Assembly (NCBI GenBank): GCA_965227315.1
Contig: OZ245737.1
Span: 930,001-994,000 of the forward strand
Direction of reading: 5' to 3'
From: JANQHS01 sp965227315
GTDB lineage: Bacteria > Bacteroidota > Bacteroidia > Cytophagales > CCMP332
DNA: 64,000 nucleotides
The notes beneath the pieces were generated by a model. That model was not told where the DNA came from, did no database searches, and saw only the letters and a list, made by a program, of their open reading frames with translations. The translations under genes were made by a program, and so were the position numbers. This document shows positions 27,545 to 37,456 of this stretch, piece after piece. The first letter of the stretch is position 1; each line of letters begins with the position of its first letter.

Positions 27545-30500
27545 TCTACACCGATCATGATGAAGGCACCCCAGTAGATGGGATCCTTGTATTCTTCCTT
27601 CATTTCCCTCTTGGCGTCGATGAAGGATTTGCGCTTATCTCCGGTCTCGATCCACTTTTCGTAAAACTTGAGCATCAGTTTCTGAGTTGCCTCATCCGAA
27701 ACCTTGAAGAGGGACATGATCACCGTCCTGGCTCCCGCGACGATCAAGGACCTCTGTAAGCCATAAACCCCTTCTCCGGCCCCAATATCACCCCTACCGG
27801 TTTCACAGGCACTGAGTACAACGAGATCGGTTTTTTCCAGGGAAAGGTTCATGGCCTCATAGGCTGTCAGCAGGCCTTCCTTTTTGTTGAAATTCATGGG
27901 TTCCTCCAGGGCCAAAAGATCGCCCCCAAAATCCATGACAAGCCCGGATTTGAGCAAGGTATTATCGAAGGCAGGACGCAATCCCATTTCCTTCAGCGTC
28001 TCTTCCTTGACATCGATCTTCTCATCTTCTACAAAGAAGCCATGCGTGGCGATGTGAAATACCTTGGGATTGTACATCGATTTGATAGACCTCTCGGTGG
28101 CAAGTTCGCCGATCTTGGTATCTGCCTTCCATCCCTTGGATTCAAGCAACTTCTGAAGTTCGCTGACTTCTTTTTCCGCACCGGGAAGCGGGGCAAGATT
28201 TCCCTTTTCAGATTTTTGAAAAATGGGATTCCCATAGAGGTCAGCAATATCCTTGGTTTTCAGAGGTTCCGGTGCTTCTCTTTTGGTCAAAACCTTGGTA
28301 TTGGAAACCAAAACGAGATTCCTTCCGTCGATCACGTAGGACTTATCCGGCCTTTGAAGAGTCTCAAGGTTGATCTGGTTATAGACACCATCCAGAGAGA
28401 GGTATACTGTTTTGATCTCAGGGCCCAATTTTGATTCTATTGGCTCCCAAAAAACCTTATATGAAAGCGGATCCGAGATCTTGAATTTCACCCTGTTCCT
28501 ATAGCCCTTGAAGTATTTGCCTTCCAGATCGGCACCATTTTCAAGAAGCACCAGTTCCGGTTCTCCTTTAACCTTGGGGTGAACTATGTAAGCCGCATAA
28601 AAAATGGAATCGGTGAAGTTCCTGTAGAATTTTCTGAATCGAACGATCTCAATCGCAGCTTCATCCTCTTCCAGGGCTTTTCTCACATCTTTCCAATCGT
28701 ATATGGTCTTTTTGGATCCTTCTGCGAAAAGGGTCGATTGTGCTCCAAGCTCTTTTTCAAGGTTCTCTACCTGTTCCGAGAGATCCTCCAGGTCTATTTC
28801 ATTTTCCTCAAGCTCTTCGGAGCTCATACCTACAGCTTCGGTGAACAACTCTTTCTTTTCAAGCCATTCCTGATACTTCCCGATCAGGTTGGCATTTCCA
28901 CTGCCCAAAATGCTTTGCCTTACCTTGATCGATGAGTTCAGCAGAAGTGCCTTGGTATTCAGGGAATAATTGTACCCATCTTCCAGCAATCTCGGGTATT
29001 GTTCATAGTTGGTACAAGCCACGGTACTGAAAAACTCGAAGTCGGGCCTTACCATGGTCCAATACTTGTTTTTTTCTCTTTCGCTTAATGAGGGGAAAAA
29101 TTTCTCGATATAGACCTGGTATTTTCCGGTGGTCTCTTCCAGAAGGCCCACACATTTTTTGATATCTCCCTCGATATAGTAGACCCTGGCCAGTTTGCCG
29201 GTATGCTTCACATACAGCGGGTGGTTTTCGTTAAAGAGTTTCGAAAAGATATCCTGAGCATTTTTGTACTGCTCCTCAGCCTTTGTTAATTCACCCTTTT
29301 CAAGAAACAGATCTCCCCTGATACCAGCGATTTCACCGGCTTCAAGACTTTTCTTTCCTAGCGCTTCAGTCCAGATCTGATAAGCTTCCTCCAAATAGGG
29401 TTCCGCCCTCGCAGGCTTATCTTCATATATGTAGAAAATAGCGGATTTGGTCAGGATGACGGCGTAGGCAGGACTCTTATTACCGGCCACATTCAGTGCA
29501 ATATCCCTGGCTTTCTCCAGATCGCCTTCAATCTCTATCTTGGGTCTTTTGCTGATCTGATAGTCGATCAACGCCAGGTCGGCGATCGAGGTAGCAGCCT
29601 TAAGATGATTTTCACCGAGCTTTTCCAGTTGGATGTCCAAAATGAATTTTCCCACATTGGATGCCAGCTCAAAGTCTCCCTTTTCCTCAAAGATCCTTCG
29701 TCCGACCTCAAGGGATTCGGTATGCTTCAGGGAGTTCTTTCCGTATGATCTTTCGCTAAGTCCCTCCGCCAGCCTGTAAAAATGCTCTGCTGAGTTAAAA
29801 TCCCCATCGATGAGTTTGAGCAGGGCCTTATTGTTATATGCCGGTATCAGCAACCTTGTTTTGGCTCCAAGCCTTTCCTCAAGATCCTCGATCTGGCCGT
29901 CGGTTATTTTCGAAGCCTCACCATAACTGCCTGTCATGATCAGCAATCGGGCATACACATCCACCCTGGTTTCCAAGAGATATAAGGGATCATATGGATA
30001 AGCCCGGTTCGCATATCTGGTTGCCCTCCGGATATCCCTTTTGGCATCCGAAAAATTGCCCAACAGTTGATCGAGTTCCGCCTGGACCAGATTCAGTTCC
30101 GCATAACCATAGGTTTTTTCTTCTCCAAGTTCATCGAAGAGATCTTTTGCCTTCAGAAGCGTCTCATCTCCTTTTTTCACTTCCCCTGTTTTGAAAAGAT
30201 ATTTGGCATATTCGGTGAGGATCCTCCCATAGGTAACGTCCTTCCAGCCATTTCGATCATAATACCCTTTTACCGACTCCAGAGAATCCATGATCGCCGT
30301 ATAATCGTCTCGTAGATCCAGATATCCGAAATACTGGAAAAGAAAATCCAGGTAACGGTCGTGGCTGTATTTCCAAACAGAACTGATTCCCTGCTTGAAA
30401 CCCTCCTCGAACATGATCGCTGCGGTATCCAGACCATTGGTATGGTTCATGTAAAAATTAGCCAGGTCGAATCCCGATCTGTAATACCTGGGAGAGTCCT

Positions 30501-31776
30501 TGCCGTAGAGCTTTTTTACGGCGATCCTATATCTCACCATGGCCTTGAGAGCAGAGACATAGCGCTCATCCTTGAGCCTCGAGCGGTAGAGATATTCTTC
30601 AATTTTGACTCTTTCAGGGTGAACCATAGGCACGACCAGAGTATCGGATAGCAGTATGAGAAATTGCCTGTCAGCGGCCTGTATTCTTCCTGCAAAAAGG
30701 TCGTTCAGTGCGTTCAACAGCTTTACCTTATTCCGATAATAGTTCTTGTACCTATATGCCAGTCCAAAAGAATTCTCAAACTCCTTGATATAGGTGGAAG
30801 CGAAGGGCGCCTGACCATTGTAAAGCAGATTCAAGGCGACTTTTTCATAGCCTTCAAAGTATTGACGGCTCAGCTTGGAATAGGTATTTTTTCCTCCGTT
30901 CCTGCAGGCGTCAAGATAATCCTCCCATTCTTTGTAAGCTTTCTTGGGTTCATGGAGACCTTCATAGCATCTACCCTTCAGGCCAAGCATATCCACATAT
31001 TGGTTAGAAGCTCTGGAGAGCACCTTGATCAGACTTTTTCTATAACTCTCCATACTATCGAGAGCTCTTCGATACTCGCCTCTTGAAATATAAAAGTCAG
31101 ACCGGGTATTCAGGGCCTCAAAAACCCATTCCTTTCTTTGCTGATAGTCCTCTTTGCTTAGCTTCTCGACCTTAGTCCTGCCCTTCTTTTGATCATATAC
31201 CTCTTCCCGATCTACATTGACACTTTTAAAAAATACGATGAGATCATCGGCCAGCTTTGCTTTTCCCATGACCTCTCCTAGGCGAATGTCATTTTTGAAC
31301 TGTTTCAGAAGAAGCGAATGTTCGTAGATAAACTGCTTTTCCGGTTGTGCATCGAGAACAGATAAGGCCTTCTCAATAGCCGGCTTGGCCTTACCGTAAT
31401 CACCATAATCATGATAGAAATCAAACAGATATTCATATGCCCTGACCTCCTCAAGTGATCCATTCTGAAGGTGGTCATTCACAAGGTTTAAGGCCAGATC
31501 ATGGTACTTCCTCATCACCGAAAATTCTGCTGTTAAGGCCAGATATTTTGCTTTTCTGAGGTATGCAAAGGACAGATCGGCATTCTGGGTCAGGCTTTTC
31601 TTCTTGATCTTTTCGATCAATTTATCGATGTCCTTCAGAGCCTTTTCGTAATAACCTGTTTTGTAATATGCCTCTGCCTTATCGTAGGATTTTTTGAACG
31701 GGTCCTTGGCAAGCAAATCCCCTGAAAAGAGGATGAACACGATCAATGAGACCCAGCCGAATTGACACTTTTTCAT
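27541..31776 (-). CDS. Exported TPR-CHAT (caspase-like) protein
   Basis: A very large (1411 residues) protein with a signal peptide (MKKCQFGWVSLIVFILFSG to about residue 24), so it is predicted to leave the cytoplasm. Residues about 30-900 are tetratricopeptide-type helical repeats (for example LIDGDFNSAEHFYRLAEG and YLEEAYQIWTEALG). The C-terminal 300 residues are a CHAT domain, a clan CD caspase-like fold: His1245 in FHIATHGFF and Cys1324 in LSACETG form the expected catalytic dyad, and the protein ends FIMIGVD like other CHAT proteins. Both catalytic residues are intact. The substrate is unknown. A role in defence has been shown for cytosolic TPR-CHAT proteins, but this one is exported and lacks defence neighbours. 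Confidence 0.88.
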   Translation of the reverse strand: MKKCQFGWVSLIVFILFSGDLLAKDPFKKSYDKAEAYYKTGYYEKALKDIDKLIEKIKKKSLTQNADLSFAYLRKAKYLALTAEFSVMRKYHDLALNLVNDHLQNGSLEEVRAYEYLFDFYHDYGDYGKAKPAIEKALSVLDAQPEKQFIYEHSLLLKQFKNDIRLGEVMGKAKLADDLIVFFKSVNVDREEVYDQKKGRTKVEKLSKEDYQQRKEWVFEALNTRSDFYISRGEYRRALDSMESYRKSLIKVLSRASNQYVDMLGLKGRCYEGLHEPKKAYKEWEDYLDACRNGGKNTYSKLSRQYFEGYEKVALNLLYNGQAPFASTYIKEFENSFGLAYRYKNYYRNKVKLLNALNDLFAGRIQAADRQFLILLSDTLVVPMVHPERVKIEEYLYRSRLKDERYVSALKAMVRYRIAVKKLYGKDSPRYYRSGFDLANFYMNHTNGLDTAAIMFEEGFKQGISSVWKYSHDRYLDFLFQYFGYLDLRDDYTAIMDSLESVKGYYDRNGWKDVTYGRILTEYAKYLFKTGEVKKGDETLLKAKDLFDELGEEKTYGYAELNLVQAELDQLLGNFSDAKRDIRRATRYANRAYPYDPLYLLETRVDVYARLLIMTGSYGEASKITDGQIEDLEERLGAKTRLLIPAYNNKALLKLIDGDFNSAEHFYRLAEGLSERSYGKNSLKHTESLEVGRRIFEEKGDFELASNVGKFILDIQLEKLGENHLKAATSIADLALIDYQISKRPKIEIEGDLEKARDIALNVAGNKSPAYAVILTKSAIFYIYEDKPARAEPYLEEAYQIWTEALGKKSLEAGEIAGIRGDLFLEKGELTKAEEQYKNAQDIFSKLFNENHPLYVKHTGKLARVYYIEGDIKKCVGLLEETTGKYQVYIEKFFPSLSEREKNKYWTMVRPDFEFFSTVACTNYEQYPRLLEDGYNYSLNTKALLLNSSIKVRQSILGSGNANLIGKYQEWLEKKELFTEAVGMSSEELEENEIDLEDLSEQVENLEKELGAQSTLFAEGSKKTIYDWKDVRKALEEDEAAIEIVRFRKFYRNFTDSIFYAAYIVHPKVKGEPELVLLENGADLEGKYFKGYRNRVKFKISDPLSYKVFWEPIESKLGPEIKTVYLSLDGVYNQINLETLQRPDKSYVIDGRNLVLVSNTKVLTKREAPEPLKTKDIADLYGNPIFQKSEKGNLAPLPGAEKEVSELQKLLESKGWKADTKIGELATERSIKSMYNPKVFHIATHGFFVEDEKIDVKEETLKEMGLRPAFDNTLLKSGLVMDFGGDLLALEEPMNFNKKEGLLTAYEAMNLSLEKTDLVVLSACETGRGDIGAGEGVYGLQRSLIVAGARTVIMSLFKVSDEATQKLMLKFYEKWIETGDKRKSFIDAKREMKEEYKDPIYWGAFIMIGVD

Positions 31777-31848
31777 AGCCCAATCAAAATCAAGATGCGG
31801 TTGAAATTAGCAAAATGCTTCCAAATTGCACAGCAGAGATCCTGAGGA

Positions 31849-33978
31849 TTACGGTGCAAGAAGCTTTTCCAGAATCTCCTGGGCAGCAAGGGGAATGTTC
31901 GTTCCCGGTCCAAATACCATGCTTACACCTTTTTCGATCAAAAAAGAGTGATCATTGGGCGGGATCACCCCGCCGGCAACCACCATGATATCGCCTCTGC
32001 CGATCTTCTTCAATTCTTCGATCAAGGCAGGGACTAAGGTTTTATGTCCGGCGGCCAGGCTCGATACCCCAACCATATGAACATCATTTTCCGCTGCCTG
32101 CATGGCCACTTCCTCAGGAGTAGAGAACAAGGGACCTACATCCACATCGAATCCGAGATCTGCAAAACTTGAAGCGATCACCCTGGCTCCCCGGTCATGG
32201 CCATCCTGCCCCATCTTCGCCACGAGCATCCTAGGTCTTCGTCCAAACCGCTTTTCGAAATCGTCCCCAAGTTTCAGGGCCTTTGTAAAATCCGCATTAT
32301 CGCCCACCTGCTGCGAATATACACCTGATATCATTTCAGAGTGTGGAATATACCTGCCAAAGGCCTTTTCCATGGCGTCAGAGATCTCTCCAAGAGTGGC
32401 TCTGTTCCTTGCCGCATCCACGGCCAATTCAAGAAGGTTACCCTCACCGGATTCAGCGGATCTGGCGATGGCAGCAAGGCTTTCTTCAACCTTACCCTGG
32501 TCCCTATTGCTTCTTAATTCATCCAGCCTTCTGATCTGCTGATCTCTGACCGAAGTGTTGTCCACCTCCAGATATTCAAGATTTGTAGGCTCCTCCGTAA
32601 CCAATCGATTGACACCTAAAATGACTTCTTCTCCGGAATCGATCCTTGCCTGCTTTCTGGCTGAGGCTTCATCGATCTTGAGCTTGGGGAGCCCTGAAGA
32701 AATCGCCTTCGCCATTCCACCAAGATCTTCTACCTCCTGGATCAATCCCCATGCTTTTTCGGCAAGATCATTTGTCAATTTTTCAACAAAATATGATCCG
32801 CCAAAAGGGTCAACCACATTTGTAAGTCCAAGCTCATTTTGAATGATCAACTGGGTATTCCGGGCGATCCTGGCTGAGTAATCGGTAGGAAGCGCTACGG
32901 CCTCATCAAGGGCATTTGTATGAAGCGACTGAGTATGCCCCACTACAGCTGCCAGGGCTTCAATGAAGGTCCTTCCAACATTGTTGAATTGGTTCTGAGC
33001 TGTCAGGCTCCATCCGGAGGTTTGACAATGTGTCCTCAAGGCCATTGACTTAGGATTCTTGGGGTTGAATTGTTTAACCAATTTGGCCCATAGGAGTCTG
33101 CCTGCCCTGAGCTTGGCAACCTCCATGAAGAAATCCATTCCTATAGCCCAGAAAAACGAAATCCTTGGTGCGATCAGGTCGACATCAAGTCCCTTATCAA
33201 CTGCGGTGCGCAAATACTCAAGCCCGTCGGCAAGGGTAAAGGCCAGCTCGATATCCGCAGGAGCCCCGGCCTCATGCATATGGTAGCCTGAAACACTAAT
33301 GGAATTGAATCGTGGCATTTTCTGAGCCGTAAATTCGAAGATATCTCCGACTATCCTCATCGATTCTCCAGGGGGATAGATGAAGGTATTTCGAACCATG
33401 AATTCCTTGAGGATATCATTCTGGATGGTTCCGGTCAATAGCTCAGGCTTGACCCCCTGCTCTTCGGCTGCGACGATATAAAAAGCCATAATCGGGATAA
33501 CTGCACCGTTCATTGTCATCGACACCGACATTTTATCCAAGGGAATACCCCTGAACAAAACTTTCATGTCTTCCACTGAGTCAATAGCTACGCCGGCCTT
33601 GCCTACATCCCCAAAAACCCTGGGATGATCGGAATCGTACCCCCTGTGGGTCGGAAGGTCAAAGGCGACACTTAAGCCTTTTTGGCCTGCGGCTATATTT
33701 CTGCGATAAAAGGCGTTGGATTCCTCGGCAGTGGAAAACCCGGCGTATTGTCGAATGGTCCATGGTCTGGTAGCATACATGCTCGGGTACGGCCCTTTCA
33801 AAAAAGGTGGCACTCCTGCTATAAAATCCTTGCTATCGAGTTCTTGGATATCCGATTCAGTATACTTCTCCTTGAGGTCTATCCCTTCTGCCGTGCGGAT
33901 CGTTCCCGTATTATCTGTCGTACCGGCTCCATTGTTGAGCAATTGTTCAAGGCTGATATTGGAAAAATCTGTTGGCAT
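31849..33978 (-). CDS. Methylmalonyl-CoA mutase, catalytic (large) subunit
   Basis: Interconverts methylmalonyl-CoA and succinyl-CoA using adenosylcobalamin. The 709-residue protein has the catalytic barrel (TRPWTIRQYAGFSTAEESN, SVSGYHMHEAG, RTHCQTSGWSLTAQ) and a C-terminal cobalamin-binding domain of about 130 residues with the DxHxxG motif D-G-H594-D-R-G, where His coordinates cobalt. The protein is complete. The small subunit gene ends 2 bp upstream, so an alpha-beta heterodimer is expected. No methylmalonyl-CoA epimerase or meaB-type chaperone is in the window. Confidence 0.95.
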   Translation of the reverse strand: MPTDFSNISLEQLLNNGAGTTDNTGTIRTAEGIDLKEKYTESDIQELDSKDFIAGVPPFLKGPYPSMYATRPWTIRQYAGFSTAEESNAFYRRNIAAGQKGLSVAFDLPTHRGYDSDHPRVFGDVGKAGVAIDSVEDMKVLFRGIPLDKMSVSMTMNGAVIPIMAFYIVAAEEQGVKPELLTGTIQNDILKEFMVRNTFIYPPGESMRIVGDIFEFTAQKMPRFNSISVSGYHMHEAGAPADIELAFTLADGLEYLRTAVDKGLDVDLIAPRISFFWAIGMDFFMEVAKLRAGRLLWAKLVKQFNPKNPKSMALRTHCQTSGWSLTAQNQFNNVGRTFIEALAAVVGHTQSLHTNALDEAVALPTDYSARIARNTQLIIQNELGLTNVVDPFGGSYFVEKLTNDLAEKAWGLIQEVEDLGGMAKAISSGLPKLKIDEASARKQARIDSGEEVILGVNRLVTEEPTNLEYLEVDNTSVRDQQIRRLDELRSNRDQGKVEESLAAIARSAESGEGNLLELAVDAARNRATLGEISDAMEKAFGRYIPHSEMISGVYSQQVGDNADFTKALKLGDDFEKRFGRRPRMLVAKMGQDGHDRGARVIASSFADLGFDVDVGPLFSTPEEVAMQAAENDVHMVGVSSLAAGHKTLVPALIEELKKIGRGDIMVVAGGVIPPNDHSFLIEKGVSMVFGPGTNIPLAAQEILEKLLAP

Positions 33979-33980
33979 GC

Positions 33981-35702
33981 CTATTCGTTTCGAAGTGAGG
34001 AAAACAACTCGCTAAAAGGTGCTTCCGGATTAAACCTATGCTCAATTGGTAAAGAGTCAGCCCCCTGCTTGTCCAGGACTGCAACTAATCCTGTTGCTCC
34101 GTCCTCAAGGGTCGAAATTTTGGCGGTATCCGGGTGCTCAAGGTCACCCACAAAAACCACCAGATCTCCGGGTCCAAAATTCTGTTGTTCCAGTTCCGTA
34201 GATTCAAGGGTCCTCGAAGGGATTCCGAGAACCCCGACCTTGTTGGATACACTATTCGCTTCGGAAAACCGGGACGGATCTGTTCCAAGCATGATAATAT
34301 TGCATTTAAGCGATCCCTGCATTCCAAGACGTTGCTCCACAACATCTTGTCCGAGTATTTTCTGATCTTCAACAAATTCCTTGGTCCTCACGACTTCTTC
34401 TTGTGATAATTCCTCCTTACCGTCGGGAAATAAATTCAACCCGATCACCTTGAGGCTTCCATCATCCACAGCACTGGCCCCTCGGGAAGATCTTTCTCCG
34501 GCTGAGTCCAGTAAAGACCTGAAGGATTCAGATTTTTTCATACCCCCCTCACTGCGCATTTTCCTAAAAATATCCCAGGCCCTGGCCGAGATCTTTCCAT
34601 TCAACTCTCTTAGGTAGTAGGATCCATTCAAGGGGTTTTTCACCCTCATAACCCTGGATTCTTCCTTGAAGAGGAAAACCAAATTGCTGCTGATCCAACT
34701 TCCCAAATAGGGATCGGAACTTCGAATTTCATCAAAAGCGGAAACATGGATGATGTCAGCACCGGCAAACATGCCGGACAAAAGCTGGGAACCCTGTCTT
34801 AGAATATTGTTCTCTTTATCAAAAGGACTGTGGTAGAATTTGGATGAGATCATCTCCAGATCAAGAGAGAGAGCTTCCCTACCACCTAACTCACTTAACA
34901 CCCCCGCTGACATCGCCTTCCAGCATTGAAGCTTTGAAACGCCAACCATCATGTCAATTCCAGGACTTATCCTAAACCGAAAATGCTTGTCGATCAGCTC
35001 TGAAATATCCGCACCGGGAAAGAACTCTTCTACCGAAGAACATAGAATTTCAAGTAGCATCGCAAGTTCCTCATAGACAAGGAATCCTCTGTTGATAAGG
35101 CCGTTGGAATCTACCAAAAAAGTCTTGGCTTCCGGAAAACAAATTTGTACTTTTTCAAGCCATGATAATACTTCTTCCGTTGGGCAATGTCCTAACATTA
35201 AGGAAACAATGTCCGGTGAAATTGTCCCTACCTGATTGGCTTTCAATCCCTTTTCCTCAATGCAATCAAGGAATGCTCTAGATTGTTTCAGATCCGTGGA
35301 AGAAAAGTAAAAGTGTAGCCTGTCAAAACCCAGTGCTTCTACAGAATCGAGAACCTGAGCAAATAACTTGGGGGCAACACTTCCGATTTCCAAACCGATC
35401 TCGGATATCCCTTTAGCGTTCAGGTCCTTATGCAGATCATCCAGGTGTGAAGCCGTGAAGGAATTGCTGACATATAACCATGGAATAATTCTAACATCTT
35501 GATTATCAGATTTTTGATGGACATTCTGGATTGCCTTACCAGTTTTCTGATCAGCGTTATCGGATTCCTGATAGTATGGTCTGAAGGTCAAATCTCCAAT
35601 TTTGAACTCAAGGGATTCCAGGCTCTTCCCTTTTAAGCTTCGCTCAATAGAGGATTTCCATTCGTCGGAACCGGGCTTGGCAAATTCTGAAAAAAGTCCC
35701 AT
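33981..35702 (-). CDS. Methylmalonyl-CoA mutase, small subunit
   Basis: The non-catalytic partner of the mutase, 573 residues. Its N-terminal half shows the mutase barrel pattern (the Gly-Ser-Asp-Glu-Trp start, IIPWLYVSNSF, RISPGIDMMVGVSKLQCWKAMS) and it has the family's degenerate C-terminal domain without the cobalamin His motif, as expected for this subunit. It is more divergent than the catalytic subunit, as is usual. It precedes the large-subunit gene with a 2-bp gap, the standard order. Confidence 0.9.
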   Translation of the reverse strand: MGLFSEFAKPGSDEWKSSIERSLKGKSLESLEFKIGDLTFRPYYQESDNADQKTGKAIQNVHQKSDNQDVRIIPWLYVSNSFTASHLDDLHKDLNAKGISEIGLEIGSVAPKLFAQVLDSVEALGFDRLHFYFSSTDLKQSRAFLDCIEEKGLKANQVGTISPDIVSLMLGHCPTEEVLSWLEKVQICFPEAKTFLVDSNGLINRGFLVYEELAMLLEILCSSVEEFFPGADISELIDKHFRFRISPGIDMMVGVSKLQCWKAMSAGVLSELGGREALSLDLEMISSKFYHSPFDKENNILRQGSQLLSGMFAGADIIHVSAFDEIRSSDPYLGSWISSNLVFLFKEESRVMRVKNPLNGSYYLRELNGKISARAWDIFRKMRSEGGMKKSESFRSLLDSAGERSSRGASAVDDGSLKVIGLNLFPDGKEELSQEEVVRTKEFVEDQKILGQDVVEQRLGMQGSLKCNIIMLGTDPSRFSEANSVSNKVGVLGIPSRTLESTELEQQNFGPGDLVVFVGDLEHPDTAKISTLEDGATGLVAVLDKQGADSLPIEHRFNPEAPFSELFSSLRNE

Positions 35703-36048
35703 TTTCTTTGCTCAAATCGTGCCGGTAAAGTAAAAAAAAAGTCTCTGTTTTGGTCTTTGGATCAGGATATTAATTTGCTTTTAAGCGGCGGGAAAAGAAG
35801 ATTTTAATTAATTCAATTCTGGCTTAGAAAAATACAAATTTTATAGTTTGGATTAAATCGCTATTTATATAATCTTTTAAAGAATTTTTAGCGCCTTATC
35901 CTCGCTTACTCAGCCTTCTCCAACGAATCGAAAAAGTCAAGTTTGAAATGATTTTTTTTATCATTCATTTTTTTTCAGCTTTGTCATCCCCCGAAAAATT
36001 ATTTGGGAATTTTACCAGGTTCTTAACTGATTTAAACGAGGCTCTTAA
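35703..36048. promoter_or_regulatory. AT-rich intergenic region upstream of dnaA
   Basis: A 346-bp spacer between the divergent mutase operon and dnaA, the longest gene-free stretch in the window. It is strongly AT-rich between about 35790 and 35895. It contains an inverted repeat AATGAT-(T)7-ATCATT at 35947-35965. I searched for DnaA boxes (TTATCCACA) on both strands and saw only poor matches (TTATCCTCG at 35897), so I do not call an origin. It should contain the promoters for both flanking operons; I cannot place them with confidence. Confidence 0.4.
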
Positions 36049-37452
36049 ATGACAAAAGAAATACGGGTTTTATGGGAAAACTGCTTGGAAACCATTAAGC
36101 AGAGTGTTAGTCCCCAAAGTTTCAAAACCTGGTTTCAACCAGTAAGGCCGGTGAGCCTCAACGGTGCAACTCTTACGATCGAAGTACCCAGCCCATATTT
36201 TTACGAATACCTTGAAGAGAATTTTTCAGGCCTACTAAAGGAGGCACTCGACAAGGAGTTAGGTCAGGATAGTGGTTTGGAGTATTCAGTTGTGGTAGAC
36301 AAGGGAACATCGGAATCCGATCAGGCAACGATCAATCTTCCTGGATCTCAAAAGAATCAGAACTCAACCGGACTGTTGGGTTTTGGCCCGATGGATTCCA
36401 ACACTTTCAATTTCTATTTTGACAATCCCCTCAATCCAAATTACAATTTCAAAAACTATGTTGAAGGAGATTGTAACAGGCTGGCACGTTCAGCGGGGTT
36501 AGCAGTCGCAGAACGACCAGGGTCGACCTCTTTCAATCCGCTCTTTATATACGGTGGAGTGGGACTGGGAAAAACCCACCTCGTTCAGGCCATTGGAAAT
36601 CTGATCAGGAAAAACCATCCGACCAAGAGTGTTCTGTACGTATCATCCGAAAAGTTCACCAACCAATTCATCGATGCGCTTAGAAACAACAAAGTGCAGG
36701 AGTTTTCCAGTTACTACCTAAACCTTGATGTCCTGCTCTTGGATGATGTGCAGTTCATTGCCGGAAAGGAGAAAACCCAGGATATATTTTTCCATATTTT
36801 CAATCAGCTTCACCAAACAGGCAAGCAAATTGTTATGACCAGTGATTGCCCTCCCAAAAGTCTGAAAGGGCTGCAGGAGAGATTGCTTTCAAGATTCAAA
36901 TGGGGACTGACAGCTGACCTGAGAAATCCGGGATTCGAAACCCGCTCCGCGATCATCAAAAGAAAAATGGAGCAGGAAGGCACGAACATTCCAAACAATG
37001 TTCTGGAATATCTGGCATATACCGTAGACACCAATATCAGGGAGTTGGAGGGCGTACTCGTATCACTGATCGGTGAGGCTACCTTAAATAGAAAAGAGAT
37101 AGATCTTGAGCTTGCCAAAGAGGCATTGCAAAAAATCGTTCAGGATATTGAAACCGAAGTGGGGATCGATTACCTGCAAAAGTATATTGCCGACTATTTC
37201 AAGGTTACACCCGAGTCTCTAAGGGCAAAGACCAGAAAGAAGGAGATTGTGATCGCACGTCAGGTAGCAATGTTCTTCGCCAAGGAGTATACCAACCATT
37301 CTCTAAAGGTGATCGGATATCATTTTGGAGGAAGAGATCACAGCACCGTGATCCATGCCATCAATTCTGTCAATGACATGATCGATACCGACAAAAGGTT
37401 CGCAGAGTCAATGAGAGAGATTGAAGCAAGCCTAAAAGTCAAAGCATCCTAG
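36049..37452 (+). CDS. dnaA: Chromosomal replication initiator DnaA
   Basis: Binds DnaA boxes at the origin and opens the duplex. The 467-residue protein has the N-terminal domain I (QSVSPQSFKTWFQPV), a short linker domain, the AAA+ domain with Walker A GGVGLGKT (residues 169-176), Walker B LLLDDVQF and the sensor region (SRFKWGL), and the C-terminal DNA-binding domain IV with the signature GGRDHSTVIHAI. It is complete. There is no dnaN downstream, as is common in Bacteroidota, where dnaA is often not in a dnaA-dnaN-recF cluster. Confidence 0.97.
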   Translation: MTKEIRVLWENCLETIKQSVSPQSFKTWFQPVRPVSLNGATLTIEVPSPYFYEYLEENFSGLLKEALDKELGQDSGLEYSVVVDKGTSESDQATINLPGSQKNQNSTGLLGFGPMDSNTFNFYFDNPLNPNYNFKNYVEGDCNRLARSAGLAVAERPGSTSFNPLFIYGGVGLGKTHLVQAIGNLIRKNHPTKSVLYVSSEKFTNQFIDALRNNKVQEFSSYYLNLDVLLLDDVQFIAGKEKTQDIFFHIFNQLHQTGKQIVMTSDCPPKSLKGLQERLLSRFKWGLTADLRNPGFETRSAIIKRKMEQEGTNIPNNVLEYLAYTVDTNIRELEGVLVSLIGEATLNRKEIDLELAKEALQKIVQDIETEVGIDYLQKYIADYFKVTPESLRAKTRKKEIVIARQVAMFFAKEYTNHSLKVIGYHFGGRDHSTVIHAINSVNDMIDTDKRFAESMREIEASLKVKAS

Positions 37453-37456
37453 GTCC

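Noticed and set aside
27541..31776. CHAT gene as part of a CRISPR-linked or other defence island
   Set aside because: No effector, nuclease or CRISPR genes surround it and it has a signal peptide.
35703..36048. Chromosomal origin next to dnaA
   Set aside because: No good DnaA boxes are visible on either strand and there is no dnaN; AT-richness alone is not enough.
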